A DNA stretch of 64,000 nt from G965250275 sp965250275 (lineage in GTDB: Bacteria > Pseudomonadota > Alphaproteobacteria > Rhodobacterales > Rhodobacteraceae): NCBI GenBank assembly GCA_965250275.1, contig OZ252297.1:1240001-1304000 (forward strand). The letters run 5' to 3'. The notes beneath the pieces were generated by a model. The model ran no database searches and was not told the origin of the DNA. It saw only the letters and a program-made list of their open reading frames with translations. Positions 42,688 through 51,531 of the stretch are shown piece by piece (the first letter of the stretch is position 1; every line of letters starts with the position of its first letter). The translations under genes and the position numbers were made by a program.

Positions 42688-43608
42688 TTACTTGTTTTGC
42701 TGGAGAACCCCGTTTTCTCTGGGGTTGGCTGGATGCTTGGAGGCAAATCGCGCATCCAGAAGGATCGCCAGGAAGAACAAGGCTCCACCCAGCGCAGTGG
42801 TGAAGGATATGTGCTGGCTGAGGAAAAGCCACGCCCACAGAGAGCCGAAAAAGATCTCCGAAAGTGAAACCATGCTGAACTCCGCCGAAGACACGGACTT
42901 TGACCCAATGGTGAAAAGGAAGAAGGCGCCGCCCGTCAGAAAGAAGCCGACGCCAAAGATGATCATCGTCTCGACGCCGCTTGACCGAACTTGCTGGTCC
43001 GTTGCGAAGAACAGGATCAGAGCAAGCGTCATCCCGATCAGTCCGGCCATCAGCATTGAGATGCGCATGTCCACTTCGCGCCCAGCCCGCAGCGCCACTG
43101 CAAAAACCGCGTAAAGGAATGAGGACGCCAATGCGGCTATGTCGCCGAGCAGCGACGCTCCTGTTTCGACCGCCTCCTCGCGACCTCCGGCCACGATCAG
43201 GACGATCCCGCCCAATGACAGGAAGAGCGCCAGGACGGTTGCGGGGGCCAACCTTTCCCCCAAAACCAACCGTGCGATCAAGGCCGCCTGCAATGGCGCG
43301 GTTGAGAACAGCAACAGGACGCGCGCCACAGGCGCATGATGAAAGGCGTAAACCGACATCACCATGATCGTGCCCAGCGAAACAGACGCAACAAGGCCGG
43401 GCAGGCCTGACTGCCTGAAACGCGCAACGCCTCCGATCCCAGTGGTGGCCGCAACGGCAGCGAAAAAGAACACCGCGATCCCGGCACAGCGAAGCACCAC
43501 GAACTCAAGCGAACTGACATGCGCCATGCCGGCAACCATCGCCCCAACCGGGGAAATGATCAGCGCACCCAGAAGGATCAGCCCAATACCCAAACGCCTG
43601 TCGTTCAA
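42688..43608 (-). CDS. EamA/DMT family transporter
   Basis: This 306-residue protein has ten hydrophobic helices in two EamA halves (RRLGIGLILLGALIISPVGAM and GASLLGDIAALASSFLYAVF open them). These export amino acids or other metabolites. It uses a TTG start, supported by a strong AGGAGG five bases upstream. A perfect 8-bp inverted repeat with a 9-base spacer lies about 90 bases upstream and may control it. Confidence 0.87.
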   Translation of the reverse strand: MNDRRLGIGLILLGALIISPVGAMVAGMAHVSSLEFVVLRCAGIAVFFFAAVAATTGIGGVARFRQSGLPGLVASVSLGTIMVMSVYAFHHAPVARVLLLFSTAPLQAALIARLVLGERLAPATVLALFLSLGGIVLIVAGGREEAVETGASLLGDIAALASSFLYAVFAVALRAGREVDMRISMLMAGLIGMTLALILFFATDQQVRSSGVETMIIFGVGFFLTGGAFFLFTIGSKSVSSAEFSMVSLSEIFFGSLWAWLFLSQHISFTTALGGALFFLAILLDARFASKHPANPRENGVLQQNK

Positions 43609-43696
43609 CGGTTCCTCCTGACAATTTCGAGTCTTGGTCCCCGAAATCGATCCGTCGTCGACAGGCAGAAGGACCGAGTCAGTACCTATCAGAACA

Positions 43697-43721
43697 GTAT
43701 CAAAGAAATTGCGTTTGATAC
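43697..43721. promoter_or_regulatory. Inverted repeat upstream of the EamA transporter
   Basis: GTATCAAA (43697-43704) and TTTGATAC (43714-43721) are perfect mirror arms with a nine-base AT-rich spacer, a size typical of a dimeric repressor site. It is about 90 bases before the transporter start, and no regulator gene is adjacent. Confidence 0.5.
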
Positions 43722-43892
43722 GAAGTATGCCGACAATCGGAGCCTTTCTTCAGACGCTTCCGGGAAGCAAGGGGCGATTGCTGCGTTCCGCGCAAGCTTG
43801 TTCACAGTGTCCGTCGCGCTGGGAAGGTCGCTGGCCGGGGTTTCGTGATCCCTTCGCAAGCGCTGCCGTGCCCCGCTCACGTTTTACCTGCG

Positions 43893-45593
43893 CTAGCGTT
43901 TGGTTCCTTTCGAAAGGAATGCACTTTTCAGTGCGTGACCGGTGTCAAAAAATGCCTCCTTGCCGACCAATTCGACGATCCCATACCGATTGAGCTCTGC
44001 AAAGGAATTGGAATCCACCGAAAGAAAGACGACGTCCGTGCCCTGTTCACGCAGTTTTTCGATGGTGGATCGCAAGACGGTGCCCGCCGTGTAGTCGATA
44101 TCATCAACTGCAGAGGCGTCGATGCAAACCCAACGCGGCCTGGGCTCAGCTGCGGCCAACGCGGTCACTTCGCTCGCCAGTTGCTTGGCATTTGCGTAGT
44201 AGAGACCGTGCGAAAACCTGTAGACGATCAAACCGGGCAACAGCTCTGCCGGCTCAGCAACGTTCCGAACCAGCCATTCCCCATCCGGTGCTTGTACGAC
44301 GACCGCGTTTTTGGGGCGGTAGCCTTTCCTGGTGTGATCGATCAGCGATAGAGCCATGGCGACCAGAATGCCTTGCTCAACACCAATGATCACGACAACG
44401 CCTGCCGTGGCCACGGCGATCCAAAACTCGGTGCGGGCTTGGTGGAATATGCGGGTGAGCCCTTGAACATCCACCAGGTTCAAGCCGATCAGAAACACAA
44501 CTGCCGAGAGAACCGCGTTGGGAAGAAAGGCCAACGGGCCGGTCAGAAACAGAAGCACAATCAAAACAACACCGGCTGTTGTGAGCTGTGCAAGCTGGCT
44601 TTGCCCGCCTGCGCCGGCCACCATTTCTGTTTTTGTCGGGCTTCCATTCACAACAAAGGTGCCGCTGAGGCCTGCGCCAAGATTGGCGATACCCAGACCG
44701 ACGAGATCGGTGTTCTCGCTGAAACTCTCATCGTTGCGTGCGGCATATGCACGGGATGTGGCCGCGCTTTGCGCAAGGATGACAACGAAGATGGCCAAGG
44801 CTGTCGGGAGGAGTTGCCGAAAGGTGCTCCAACTCCAGTCGACATTCGGGACAGACAGGGAGGGCAGGCCACTTGGGACCGGTCCAAGCACGGCGATCCC
44901 CTGCGTCTCGAAATTGAAGGCCCAACTCACAACGATGGCCCCGATCACGGCGATCAGGGCACCGGGCAGCTTACCCGAGAGGCGCTTTGCCCCGATCACG
45001 ATGGCAAGAACGGCGCCTGATACTGCGAGGGTCTGCCAGCTTACCTGGCTGATGTTTTGGATTGCACTGGAGAGCTTTTCGACGGTCCCGTGCCCTGTGG
45101 TTGCGATCCCGAAAAGCCCGGGGACTTCACCAAGTGCAACTTGAATCCCTACGCCCGTGAGAAACCCCACAAGCACCGTGCGCGACAGAAAATCAGCCAG
45201 AAAGCCAAGACCTATAGCGCGCGCCGCGATCAGGAGGCCTGCCGCCATCAACGCCAGAAGTGAGGCAAGAGCCATGTATTCGGACGGGTCGCTGATGGCC
45301 AGGGCGGCCAGAGCGGAGGCCGTCATTGCAGCTGTTGCGGAATCGGCTCCGACGACGAGGTGGCGCGATGATCCGAATAGCGCAAAGAGCGTCATGGGAA
45401 TGAGGATCGTGTAGAGGCCCGTAACGACAGGCGTCCCCGAGATTTTTGTGTAGCCCATCACCTCCGGGATCGCGAGGCAGGCAAAGGTGACGCCCGCGAG
45501 AATCTCGGCTGGTATCTGCGACGGCCTGACCGGCAACACACCTTGCAACACCGGTAGTCGCAGGTGGCGCGAGCGTGGATTACCTTTTTGCAT
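43893..45593 (-). CDS. SulP family anion transporter with STAS domain
   Basis: This 566-residue protein has about a dozen membrane helices of the SLC26/SulP fold (AGVTFACLAIPEVMGYTKISG near the start) and a cytoplasmic STAS domain (about 440-555, with VCIDASAVDDIDYTAG). Characterised members carry sulfate, bicarbonate or dicarboxylates, and the substrate here is open. It follows PPK2 and the proton ATPase on the same strand and may be co-transcribed. Confidence 0.92.
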   Translation of the reverse strand: MQKGNPRSRHLRLPVLQGVLPVRPSQIPAEILAGVTFACLAIPEVMGYTKISGTPVVTGLYTILIPMTLFALFGSSRHLVVGADSATAAMTASALAALAISDPSEYMALASLLALMAAGLLIAARAIGLGFLADFLSRTVLVGFLTGVGIQVALGEVPGLFGIATTGHGTVEKLSSAIQNISQVSWQTLAVSGAVLAIVIGAKRLSGKLPGALIAVIGAIVVSWAFNFETQGIAVLGPVPSGLPSLSVPNVDWSWSTFRQLLPTALAIFVVILAQSAATSRAYAARNDESFSENTDLVGLGIANLGAGLSGTFVVNGSPTKTEMVAGAGGQSQLAQLTTAGVVLIVLLFLTGPLAFLPNAVLSAVVFLIGLNLVDVQGLTRIFHQARTEFWIAVATAGVVVIIGVEQGILVAMALSLIDHTRKGYRPKNAVVVQAPDGEWLVRNVAEPAELLPGLIVYRFSHGLYYANAKQLASEVTALAAAEPRPRWVCIDASAVDDIDYTAGTVLRSTIEKLREQGTDVVFLSVDSNSFAELNRYGIVELVGKEAFFDTGHALKSAFLSKGTKR

Positions 45594-45618
45594 CTGGCGA
45601 TCCCATTGCTCTGTTCAG

Positions 45619-46467
45619 TTACTTTTCGTGCTTTGCTTCGCGCTCTTTAGCGGCGTGGTACTTTCTGCGGATGTCGCCAAGATCAACCGTCGGGTCGGGG
45701 AACTTCATGCCAAGGGACTCCAGGTACTCACAGACAATTCGGGAAACAGCCAGATTGCGGAACCATTTGTGATTGGCCGGAATCACAAACCATGGCGCCG
45801 CCTCGGTGCTGCATTTCGACAACGCGTCTTCGAAGGCTTTGGTGTAGTCGTCCCAATACGGGCGCTCTGCATAATCGCCCTCGCTGATCTTCCAGTTCCG
45901 TGCCGGATCGTCGATGCGTTCAGCGAAGCGGCGCAGTTCTTCTTCGGGACTGATGTGCAAGTAGAACTTCAGAATGTGGGTTTCGCTGTCACGCAAAAGA
46001 GCCTCGAAAGCGTTGATGTGGTCATAGCGCCGCTCCCAGACGGTCCGTGGCACCAGATCGTGCACCCGCACGACCAGAACGTCTTCGTAATGTGACCTGT
46101 TAAAGATCGTGACTTCGCCCTTTGCAGGGGTTGCTTTGTGGTAGCGCCAGAGAAAGTCATGCCCCGCTTCTTCTGGCGTGGGCACTTTGAAGCCATGTAC
46201 TGCGCAGCCTTGCGGATTCATGGCCGCCAGAACATGGTTGATCGTCCCGTCTTTCCCTGCAGCGTCCCGCCCTTGCAGGCAGATCAGGAGCGACCGCTTC
46301 TTTTCTGCATAGAGGAGGTGCTGCAGGTCTTTGATTTTCTGTGCGTAGGCTTCGATCTCGGGCAGGGCTTGGGCGTGATCTTCGCAATGATCTTTGAACC
46401 CGGCATCGATGCGGTCAAGGTTCACCTTGTCGCCAGGTTTGACGCGGAATTTGTGGAAATAGTGCAT
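45619..46467 (-). CDS. Polyphosphate kinase 2 family protein
   Basis: This 282-residue PPK2 enzyme has Walker A GRDAAGKDG (residues 66-74), the FNRSHYEDVLVVRVH segment and a lid with conserved Arg. PPK2 enzymes move phosphate between polyphosphate and nucleotides, most often making ADP or ATP from AMP/ADP. The class (I, II or III) cannot be fixed by eye. It starts 22 bases after the P-type ATPase gene and precedes SulP by 25 bases. Confidence 0.92.
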   Translation of the reverse strand: MHYFHKFRVKPGDKVNLDRIDAGFKDHCEDHAQALPEIEAYAQKIKDLQHLLYAEKKRSLLICLQGRDAAGKDGTINHVLAAMNPQGCAVHGFKVPTPEEAGHDFLWRYHKATPAKGEVTIFNRSHYEDVLVVRVHDLVPRTVWERRYDHINAFEALLRDSETHILKFYLHISPEEELRRFAERIDDPARNWKISEGDYAERPYWDDYTKAFEDALSKCSTEAAPWFVIPANHKWFRNLAVSRIVCEYLESLGMKFPDPTVDLGDIRRKYHAAKEREAKHEK

Positions 46468-46488
46468 GGGATCAACCTCTGGTCGCGG

Positions 46489-49020
46489 TCATGCAAAATG
46501 CACTGCGCCTTTGGGGCGCCGCATCCGCTTCATCATTGCGGTCTTGGCCAAATCGAGGATCACCAGCCAGACCAGCATATAGACCCAGACGAGACCGATG
46601 ATGGTCCAAGGGAGCCGTTCGACGAATACACCGAAGCCGCAAAGGATCACGGCGAGCGCCTGCGTACCGACAATGGCGAGCAAAAGCGGACGGGCGGGCC
46701 ATGGCCGGGCGTAGAACGCGCCACGCGACCGGATCACAAAGAGCAAAAGATGCCCGCCGGCGGCCAGTTGCAGGAAGAGGATGGTCTGCAACTGTTCCTG
46801 CGTGAGCGCGATCCAGCCTTGCAACGCAGCGCTGTTCATCCACTGCATCCCCATCAGAAGCAGCCCGAAAGTTTGAACGATTGAAAGCAGGCCCATCAGG
46901 CTGGCGCCCACAAGGATTCGCCGCATGTCCCAGCGCACCGGAGATTTCGGAAGGAGCGTGTTGTCATAGGCGATGGTCATGATCGGCACGTCATCGAGCA
47001 ACGCCAACATGATGATCATGATGGGCGTCAGGGGTGAAAACCCGAACAGGATCGTTGCCAGCACCACGACGAACATGATGTCGAGCGTCATGGCGACGCG
47101 GTAGACGATGTAGTTCATGATCCGCTCGAAGATCTGCCGGGCTTCTTCGATGGCGTCTATGATCGTTGACAGGCCAGGCGCTGTCAGTACGAGCGCAGCG
47201 GCTGCACGGGCTGCATCGGTGGCCCCGCTGACGGCGACACCACAGTCCGCCTGTTTCAGAGCCGGCGCATCATTCACGCCGTCCCCCGTCATCGCAACCA
47301 CATGACCCCGGTCCTGCAAAGCTTTGACGATCGCATACTTATGCTCGGGGAAGACACGTGCAAAGCCATCGGCGCGTTCGACGGCTTCGGTCTCGGGTTT
47401 GGAAAGATGGCTCATGTCCATGCCGGCATCGAAGATGTCGGATGCCTTTTGCAGATGCGCGCCCATCCCCAACTGGCCTGCGATTTCGTTTCCGATCGCG
47501 AAATCGTCGCCGGTCACCATCTTGACCGCGAGCCCGTGTTCCTTGGCGCGGCGAATGGTGTCCTTTGAGTCATCACGCGGCGGATCGTAGAGCGCCAGGA
47601 TGCCAAGGAAGGTCCATGACTTGCCCTGGTCATCGGAACGCGCGACGCCGAGCGCGCGCATGCCTTTTGACGCAAGGCGTTCCACCTCTTCCTGAGCGTT
47701 TTTTGACGCCACATCGTCTAAACTGCAGAGCTCCAGTACCACCTGCGGCGCGCCCTTGGAGAAGCGGATTGAGGATCCCGAAGCGTCGGTGATTTCGGAT
47801 TCGGTCCGTTTGGACACCGGGTCGAAGGGTGTGAATTTGGTTTGCTTAAAGTCGGACAGGCGGTTCGGATCGGCCAGCCCTGCAAGAACTGCGGCATCGA
47901 TGGGATCATCTCCATCCGTGTGCGAGGCAAGCGCTCCGCCAAGCGTCAGTTCATCTGCATCTTTGGCACCGAAGATGATCGGATCCCCGAGGCTGAGTTG
48001 GTTCTTTGTCAGCGTTCCGGTCTTGTCCGAACAAAGGACATCCACACCGGCCAACTCCTCGATTGCTTCGAGACGCGAAACGATGGCTTTCTTTTTGGAC
48101 AAACTCATCGCGCCCAGCGAGTTGGTCACGGTCATGACCGTTGGCATTGCCACGGGGATCGAGGCGACAAGAAGCGCCAGAACCGTCCGTAGGATGTCAA
48201 CTGCCGAGGACCACTGCCAGGCGTGTTCAACGACGATGTCGCGGTAGAGCTCTGCCCCAACCAGCAGAAACGCCAGCGTGATCGACAGAATGATCAGAAA
48301 GTCACCGATGTGGGTGACAGCGATCTGCGAGTGTGATGCTGCGCTTCCGGCCGAGGCCACAAGGCTTGCGGTTCGGCCAAAGAACGTATCGGTCCCGGTG
48401 CTGATGACGACGGCGGTCATTTCGCCCATTTTGGCAATGCTGCCGGAGTAGCCCACATCGCCTGTCTTTTTTGCGACCGGCAAGGATTCTCCTGTCAGGG
48501 CGGCTTGATCGATGCTGATGTAGTCGCCATCGAAGAAGCGGACATCTGCTGGAACGACATCGCCCAGTTTTACGCGCACCACATCACCCGGCACCAGCGT
48601 CGCCGCATCGACCTGTAAGAACGCTCCGTCGCGCAGCGCCAGCGCCTTTGGCGCCATGCCGGCCTTGAGGGCCGCCAGCGCGTCTGCCGCCTTGCGCTCT
48701 TGCCAGTACCCCGACGCGGCGTTGTAGATCAGAAGGACCATGATGATGCAGAAGTCCGACCAATGACCAATAAGCGCTGACAACAGTGCAGCAATTTCGA
48801 TCATCCAGGGGATCGGCCCCCAGAAGTATCTGAGTATGCGCTGAAGGTCGCTAATCTGGGCTTCGGCAAGTTCGTTTCGCCCGAACTTCTTGAGGCGAAG
48901 CTCTGCCTCGGTTGAGGACAGCCCTTGTTTCGACGATCCCAGTTGATCGAAAACAGAAGGAAGGTCCGCCCTTTCCAGGGGCGTGGGTTGCTGATTGGAC
49001 TCTTTGTTTTGTGCCGGCAT
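46489..49020 (-). CDS. Plasma-membrane type proton-efflux P-type ATPase
   Basis: This 843-residue P3A-type ATPase has an actuator TGES at residues 176-179, phosphorylated Asp332 in DKTGTLT, and hinge GDGVNDAPALK. About ten helices are present, with the P-IPV-A-M-P-T helix 4 signature of proton pumps. It should expel protons using ATP. The start at ATG 49020 was chosen because the longer upstream frame lacks any P-type feature. Coupling with a polyphosphate kinase and SulP suggests a pH or energy stress set. Confidence 0.92.
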   Translation of the reverse strand: MPAQNKESNQQPTPLERADLPSVFDQLGSSKQGLSSTEAELRLKKFGRNELAEAQISDLQRILRYFWGPIPWMIEIAALLSALIGHWSDFCIIMVLLIYNAASGYWQERKAADALAALKAGMAPKALALRDGAFLQVDAATLVPGDVVRVKLGDVVPADVRFFDGDYISIDQAALTGESLPVAKKTGDVGYSGSIAKMGEMTAVVISTGTDTFFGRTASLVASAGSAASHSQIAVTHIGDFLIILSITLAFLLVGAELYRDIVVEHAWQWSSAVDILRTVLALLVASIPVAMPTVMTVTNSLGAMSLSKKKAIVSRLEAIEELAGVDVLCSDKTGTLTKNQLSLGDPIIFGAKDADELTLGGALASHTDGDDPIDAAVLAGLADPNRLSDFKQTKFTPFDPVSKRTESEITDASGSSIRFSKGAPQVVLELCSLDDVASKNAQEEVERLASKGMRALGVARSDDQGKSWTFLGILALYDPPRDDSKDTIRRAKEHGLAVKMVTGDDFAIGNEIAGQLGMGAHLQKASDIFDAGMDMSHLSKPETEAVERADGFARVFPEHKYAIVKALQDRGHVVAMTGDGVNDAPALKQADCGVAVSGATDAARAAAALVLTAPGLSTIIDAIEEARQIFERIMNYIVYRVAMTLDIMFVVVLATILFGFSPLTPIMIIMLALLDDVPIMTIAYDNTLLPKSPVRWDMRRILVGASLMGLLSIVQTFGLLLMGMQWMNSAALQGWIALTQEQLQTILFLQLAAGGHLLLFVIRSRGAFYARPWPARPLLLAIVGTQALAVILCGFGVFVERLPWTIIGLVWVYMLVWLVILDLAKTAMMKRMRRPKGAVHFA

Positions 49021-49489
49021 AGAAATCTCGCTTCTGACACGGTAGTCGCAAAGGGGCGCAGTTCTCAACGGAATTGGGCGGCAGAGCGGGAGATCTGCAC
49101 GCTGCATTCGAACCGCCGGGGCTGCCCTTATTTGAGTTTGCCCGCCCTCTAGCCAACACAACCTCTCGCTGAGCCACGTGAACGTGAGAGCGTGTGGGAA
49201 ACAAGCCAATACTGTTTTGGTAGTTATTGGGCCCGAAAGGCACACAGAGCTCTGTCAAAGAAAGGATCGATGAGCGTGTCCACCAAGTGCATGATATTTA
49301 AGCGCGAACCTGGGTTCGTCGAATGAGTTGGCCAGCGCAAACTGTGCAGCGAACGGTCAAGTCGCACGCGCTCGGTTTGCGTTCTCAAAACTCCCATAGT
49401 GCGAATCCACTCTAAGAATCTGTTGTCACAGGGCTCCCTTTCCGGCAATCTTGTCCGGAAGACTCGAGGATTAGCTTAGGGAGGTCGAG
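49021..49489. other. Divergent region between the proton ATPase and pqqA
   Basis: About 470 bases without a credible gene serve both a minus-strand ATPase and plus-strand pqqA. A perfect 14-bp palindrome CGAACC-TG-GGTTCG lies at 49304-49317. TTCCGG...CCGGAA with a nine-base spacer lies at 49440-49460 just before pqqA. No clean -35/-10 pair was found. The AGGGAGG at 49478-49484 is the pqqA ribosome binding site. Confidence 0.5.
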
Positions 49490-49597
49490 ATGGCTTGGAC
49501 TGCACCAAAGATCAAAGACATCGCTTGCGGCATGGAAATCAACATGTACCAGCCAGGCGAAGACGAAGAGCGCGGCCACGATTACGAGCCGATCTGA
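49490..49597 (+). CDS. pqqA: PQQ precursor peptide
   Basis: This 35-residue peptide provides the Glu and Tyr that become pyrroloquinoline quinone. The E-x-x-x-Y core is Glu16-Ile-Asn-Met-Tyr20, within CGMEINMYQPGED. It is a little longer than the 23-30 residues of most PqqA peptides because of an acidic tail after the tyrosine. A strong AGGGAGG precedes ATG 49490. PqqE and PqqD, encoded downstream, act on this peptide. Confidence 0.93.
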   Translation: MAWTAPKIKDIACGMEINMYQPGEDEERGHDYEPI

Positions 49598-49599
49598 CT

Positions 49600-49625
49600 G
49601 GGTTTGATCGGGTCAATCTGAACCC
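49600..49625 (+). promoter_or_regulatory. Hairpin between pqqA and pqqB
   Basis: GGGTT (49600-49604) and AACCC (49621-49625) can enclose an inner TGA/TCA pair. It sits between the pqqA stop and the pqqB start and could uncouple levels of the short peptide mRNA from the enzyme genes. Confidence 0.4.
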
Positions 49626-50510
49626 TTGCATGTTGTCATTTTAGGCGCGGCAGCCGGAGGAGGCTTGCCGCAATGGAACTGTGGTTGCGCGAATTGCGCT
49701 GACGCCCGGTCCGGACGCATCCCCAAAAGTACGCAATCCTCGGTCGCCGTGTCGTCCAACGGCGATGACTGGGTTGTACTGAACGCCTCCCCTGACATTC
49801 GTCAGCAAATTGCCGCGACCTCGGCGCTGCATCCGAAGTCCATGCGTGGCACGCCAATTAAGGCGGTCTTGCTGACCAACGGCGATGTCGACCATGTCGC
49901 TGGTCTATTGGTGCTTCGCGAGAAAACGTCGTTCGACATCTTTGCCACCGAAAACATTGCGAAGACTCTGGCCGAAAACCCGATCTTTGGTGTTCTGGAT
50001 CCCGCCTTGGTCGCATGGAACGCCATTGAACTTGGGCGATCCCATTCGATTGGGGGTCTGAGCATTGATGTGTTTGCCGTACCCGGAAAAGTTCCGTTGT
50101 ATCTGGAGGGAGAAGACGTCGTCACAGATGCAGAAACGGAGACCACCATCGGATTGATGGTGTCAGATGGAACTGCAAGTCTGGCCTATGTCCCGGGCTG
50201 CGCCCGCGTGACACCCGCGCTCAAGGAGCGGCTTGCCTCCGCCGACCTCACGCTCTTTGACGGGACGGTCTGGCAGAATGCAGAAATGCCCAAGATGGGG
50301 GCAGGTGCCAAAACCGGTCTTCGCATGGGGCATCTGCCAATTTCTGGGCCCGATGGCAGTCTTGCAGCTCTTGCTGAACTTTCCGGGCAGCGCGCCTATA
50401 TTCACATCAACAACACCAACCCGATCCTGCAGCCCGACAGCCCCGAGCGGCGCACGGTGACCGATGCAGGATGGGGCATCTGCGCTGATGGTATGGAGTT
50501 TACTCTGTGA
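49626..50510 (+). CDS. pqqB: PQQ biosynthesis protein PqqB
   Basis: This 294-residue metallo-beta-lactamase-fold hydroxylase of PQQ synthesis has the N-terminus HVVILGAAAGGGLPQWNCGC with the zinc-type CGCANC cluster. NGDVDHVAGLL forms the metal-binding loop, and INNTNPILQPDSPERR near the end is conserved. The start is a TTG at 49626, because family members begin exactly here and the nearby ATG is out of frame. There is no good ribosome binding site, consistent with the hairpin controlling its translation. Confidence 0.93.
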   Translation: MHVVILGAAAGGGLPQWNCGCANCADARSGRIPKSTQSSVAVSSNGDDWVVLNASPDIRQQIAATSALHPKSMRGTPIKAVLLTNGDVDHVAGLLVLREKTSFDIFATENIAKTLAENPIFGVLDPALVAWNAIELGRSHSIGGLSIDVFAVPGKVPLYLEGEDVVTDAETETTIGLMVSDGTASLAYVPGCARVTPALKERLASADLTLFDGTVWQNAEMPKMGAGAKTGLRMGHLPISGPDGSLAALAELSGQRAYIHINNTNPILQPDSPERRTVTDAGWGICADGMEFTL

Positions 50511-51268
50511 CTGCCCAGTCCCGAGACAGTTTCGAAGCCCGGCTGCGACAGATCGGGGCAGAGCGGTATCACGACAAACATCCATTTCACCAGCAATTGC
50601 ATTCGGGCGAATGCACGCCTGAGCAGGTTCAGGCCTGGGTCGTGAACCGATACTATTATCAGAGCCGCATTCCGATGAAAGATGCGGCCTTCCTGTCCCG
50701 CTGCGCGAACCCGGACCTGCGACGCGCCTGGCGCAGTCGGATCGAAGATCACGATGGTGACGCGGACCCGGCCCTTGGCCGCGAGGGTGGCATCAGGCGT
50801 TGGCTGAAACTGGCCGAGGCCGTCGGGTTGGACCCGGACTACGTGGAATCCTGTCAGGGTGTTCTTCCAGCGACACGATTTGCAGTCGATGCATACGTGC
50901 GATTTGTGCGCGAGGCGCCTTTTGTGGCCGCGGTGGCGTCGTCTTTGACCGAACTGTTCGCCCCACAGATCCATAAACAGCGGATCGCCGGGCTTCTGCA
51001 GCACTATGACTTCGCCACCGAAGAGACGCTCGCCTATTTTAGCCGCCGGCTGGATGAGGCCCCCAAGGATGTGGCATTTGGTCTGAACTACGTCCTGGAC
51101 CACGCCCGTACTGGGCCCGAACAGGACGAAGCGGCCGCGGCGCTGACCTTCAAAACCGAAGTGCTGTGGGCACAACTTGATGCCCTTGCCAGCGCCTATG
51201 TCGTACCGGCGCGCGTGCCGCCGGGTGCCTGGGTTCCCGGAGACGGCGCATTGGAGGCAGGTGGATGA
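50507..51268 (+). CDS. pqqC: Pyrroloquinoline-quinone synthase PqqC
   Basis: This 253-residue oxidase performs the final eight-electron ring closure and oxidation to PQQ. RYHDKHPFHQQLHSGE...WVVNRYYYQSRIPMKDAAFLSRC carries the conserved His, Tyr and Arg residues that hold the substrate. The normal length and the four-base overlap with pqqB support it. Oxygen is the electron acceptor in the family. Confidence 0.95.
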   Translation: MTAQSRDSFEARLRQIGAERYHDKHPFHQQLHSGECTPEQVQAWVVNRYYYQSRIPMKDAAFLSRCANPDLRRAWRSRIEDHDGDADPALGREGGIRRWLKLAEAVGLDPDYVESCQGVLPATRFAVDAYVRFVREAPFVAAVASSLTELFAPQIHKQRIAGLLQHYDFATEETLAYFSRRLDEAPKDVAFGLNYVLDHARTGPEQDEAAAALTFKTEVLWAQLDALASAYVVPARVPPGAWVPGDGALEAGG

Positions 51269-51531
51269 CCCCGCACTTGCTGTCCGGCGTGCGGCTTCAT
51301 TTTGATGCGGTGCGCGACACCCATGTCCTATTGGCGCCTGAACGGACCCTGATGCTCGACACGGTGTCCTACGAGATCCTGCGTCGCGTGGATGGCACAG
51401 CGAATGCGGCCGAGATTGTGGCGGATCTGGCGCAGAGCTTCGACGCACCGGAAGAAACAATTCGCGGTGATGTCAGCGCTTTCCTGACCGATCTCTGCGG
51501 TCAGCTTCTGTTGGGGGATCGTGATGCCTGA
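51265..51531 (+). CDS. pqqD: PqqA-binding chaperone PqqD
   Basis: This 88-residue winged-helix protein (RiPP recognition element) binds PqqA and presents it to PqqE. The opening RLHFDAVRDTHVLLAPERTLMLD and the DGTANAAEIVADLA segment are typical of the family. It overlaps pqqC by four bases and pqqE by eight. Confidence 0.93.
   Translation: MTPHLLSGVRLHFDAVRDTHVLLAPERTLMLDTVSYEILRRVDGTANAAEIVADLAQSFDAPEETIRGDVSAFLTDLCGQLLLGDRDA

Noticed and set aside
49021..49245. Extension of the proton ATPase frame
   Set aside because: No P-type features, Arg/Cys-rich, and a normal start exists at 49020.
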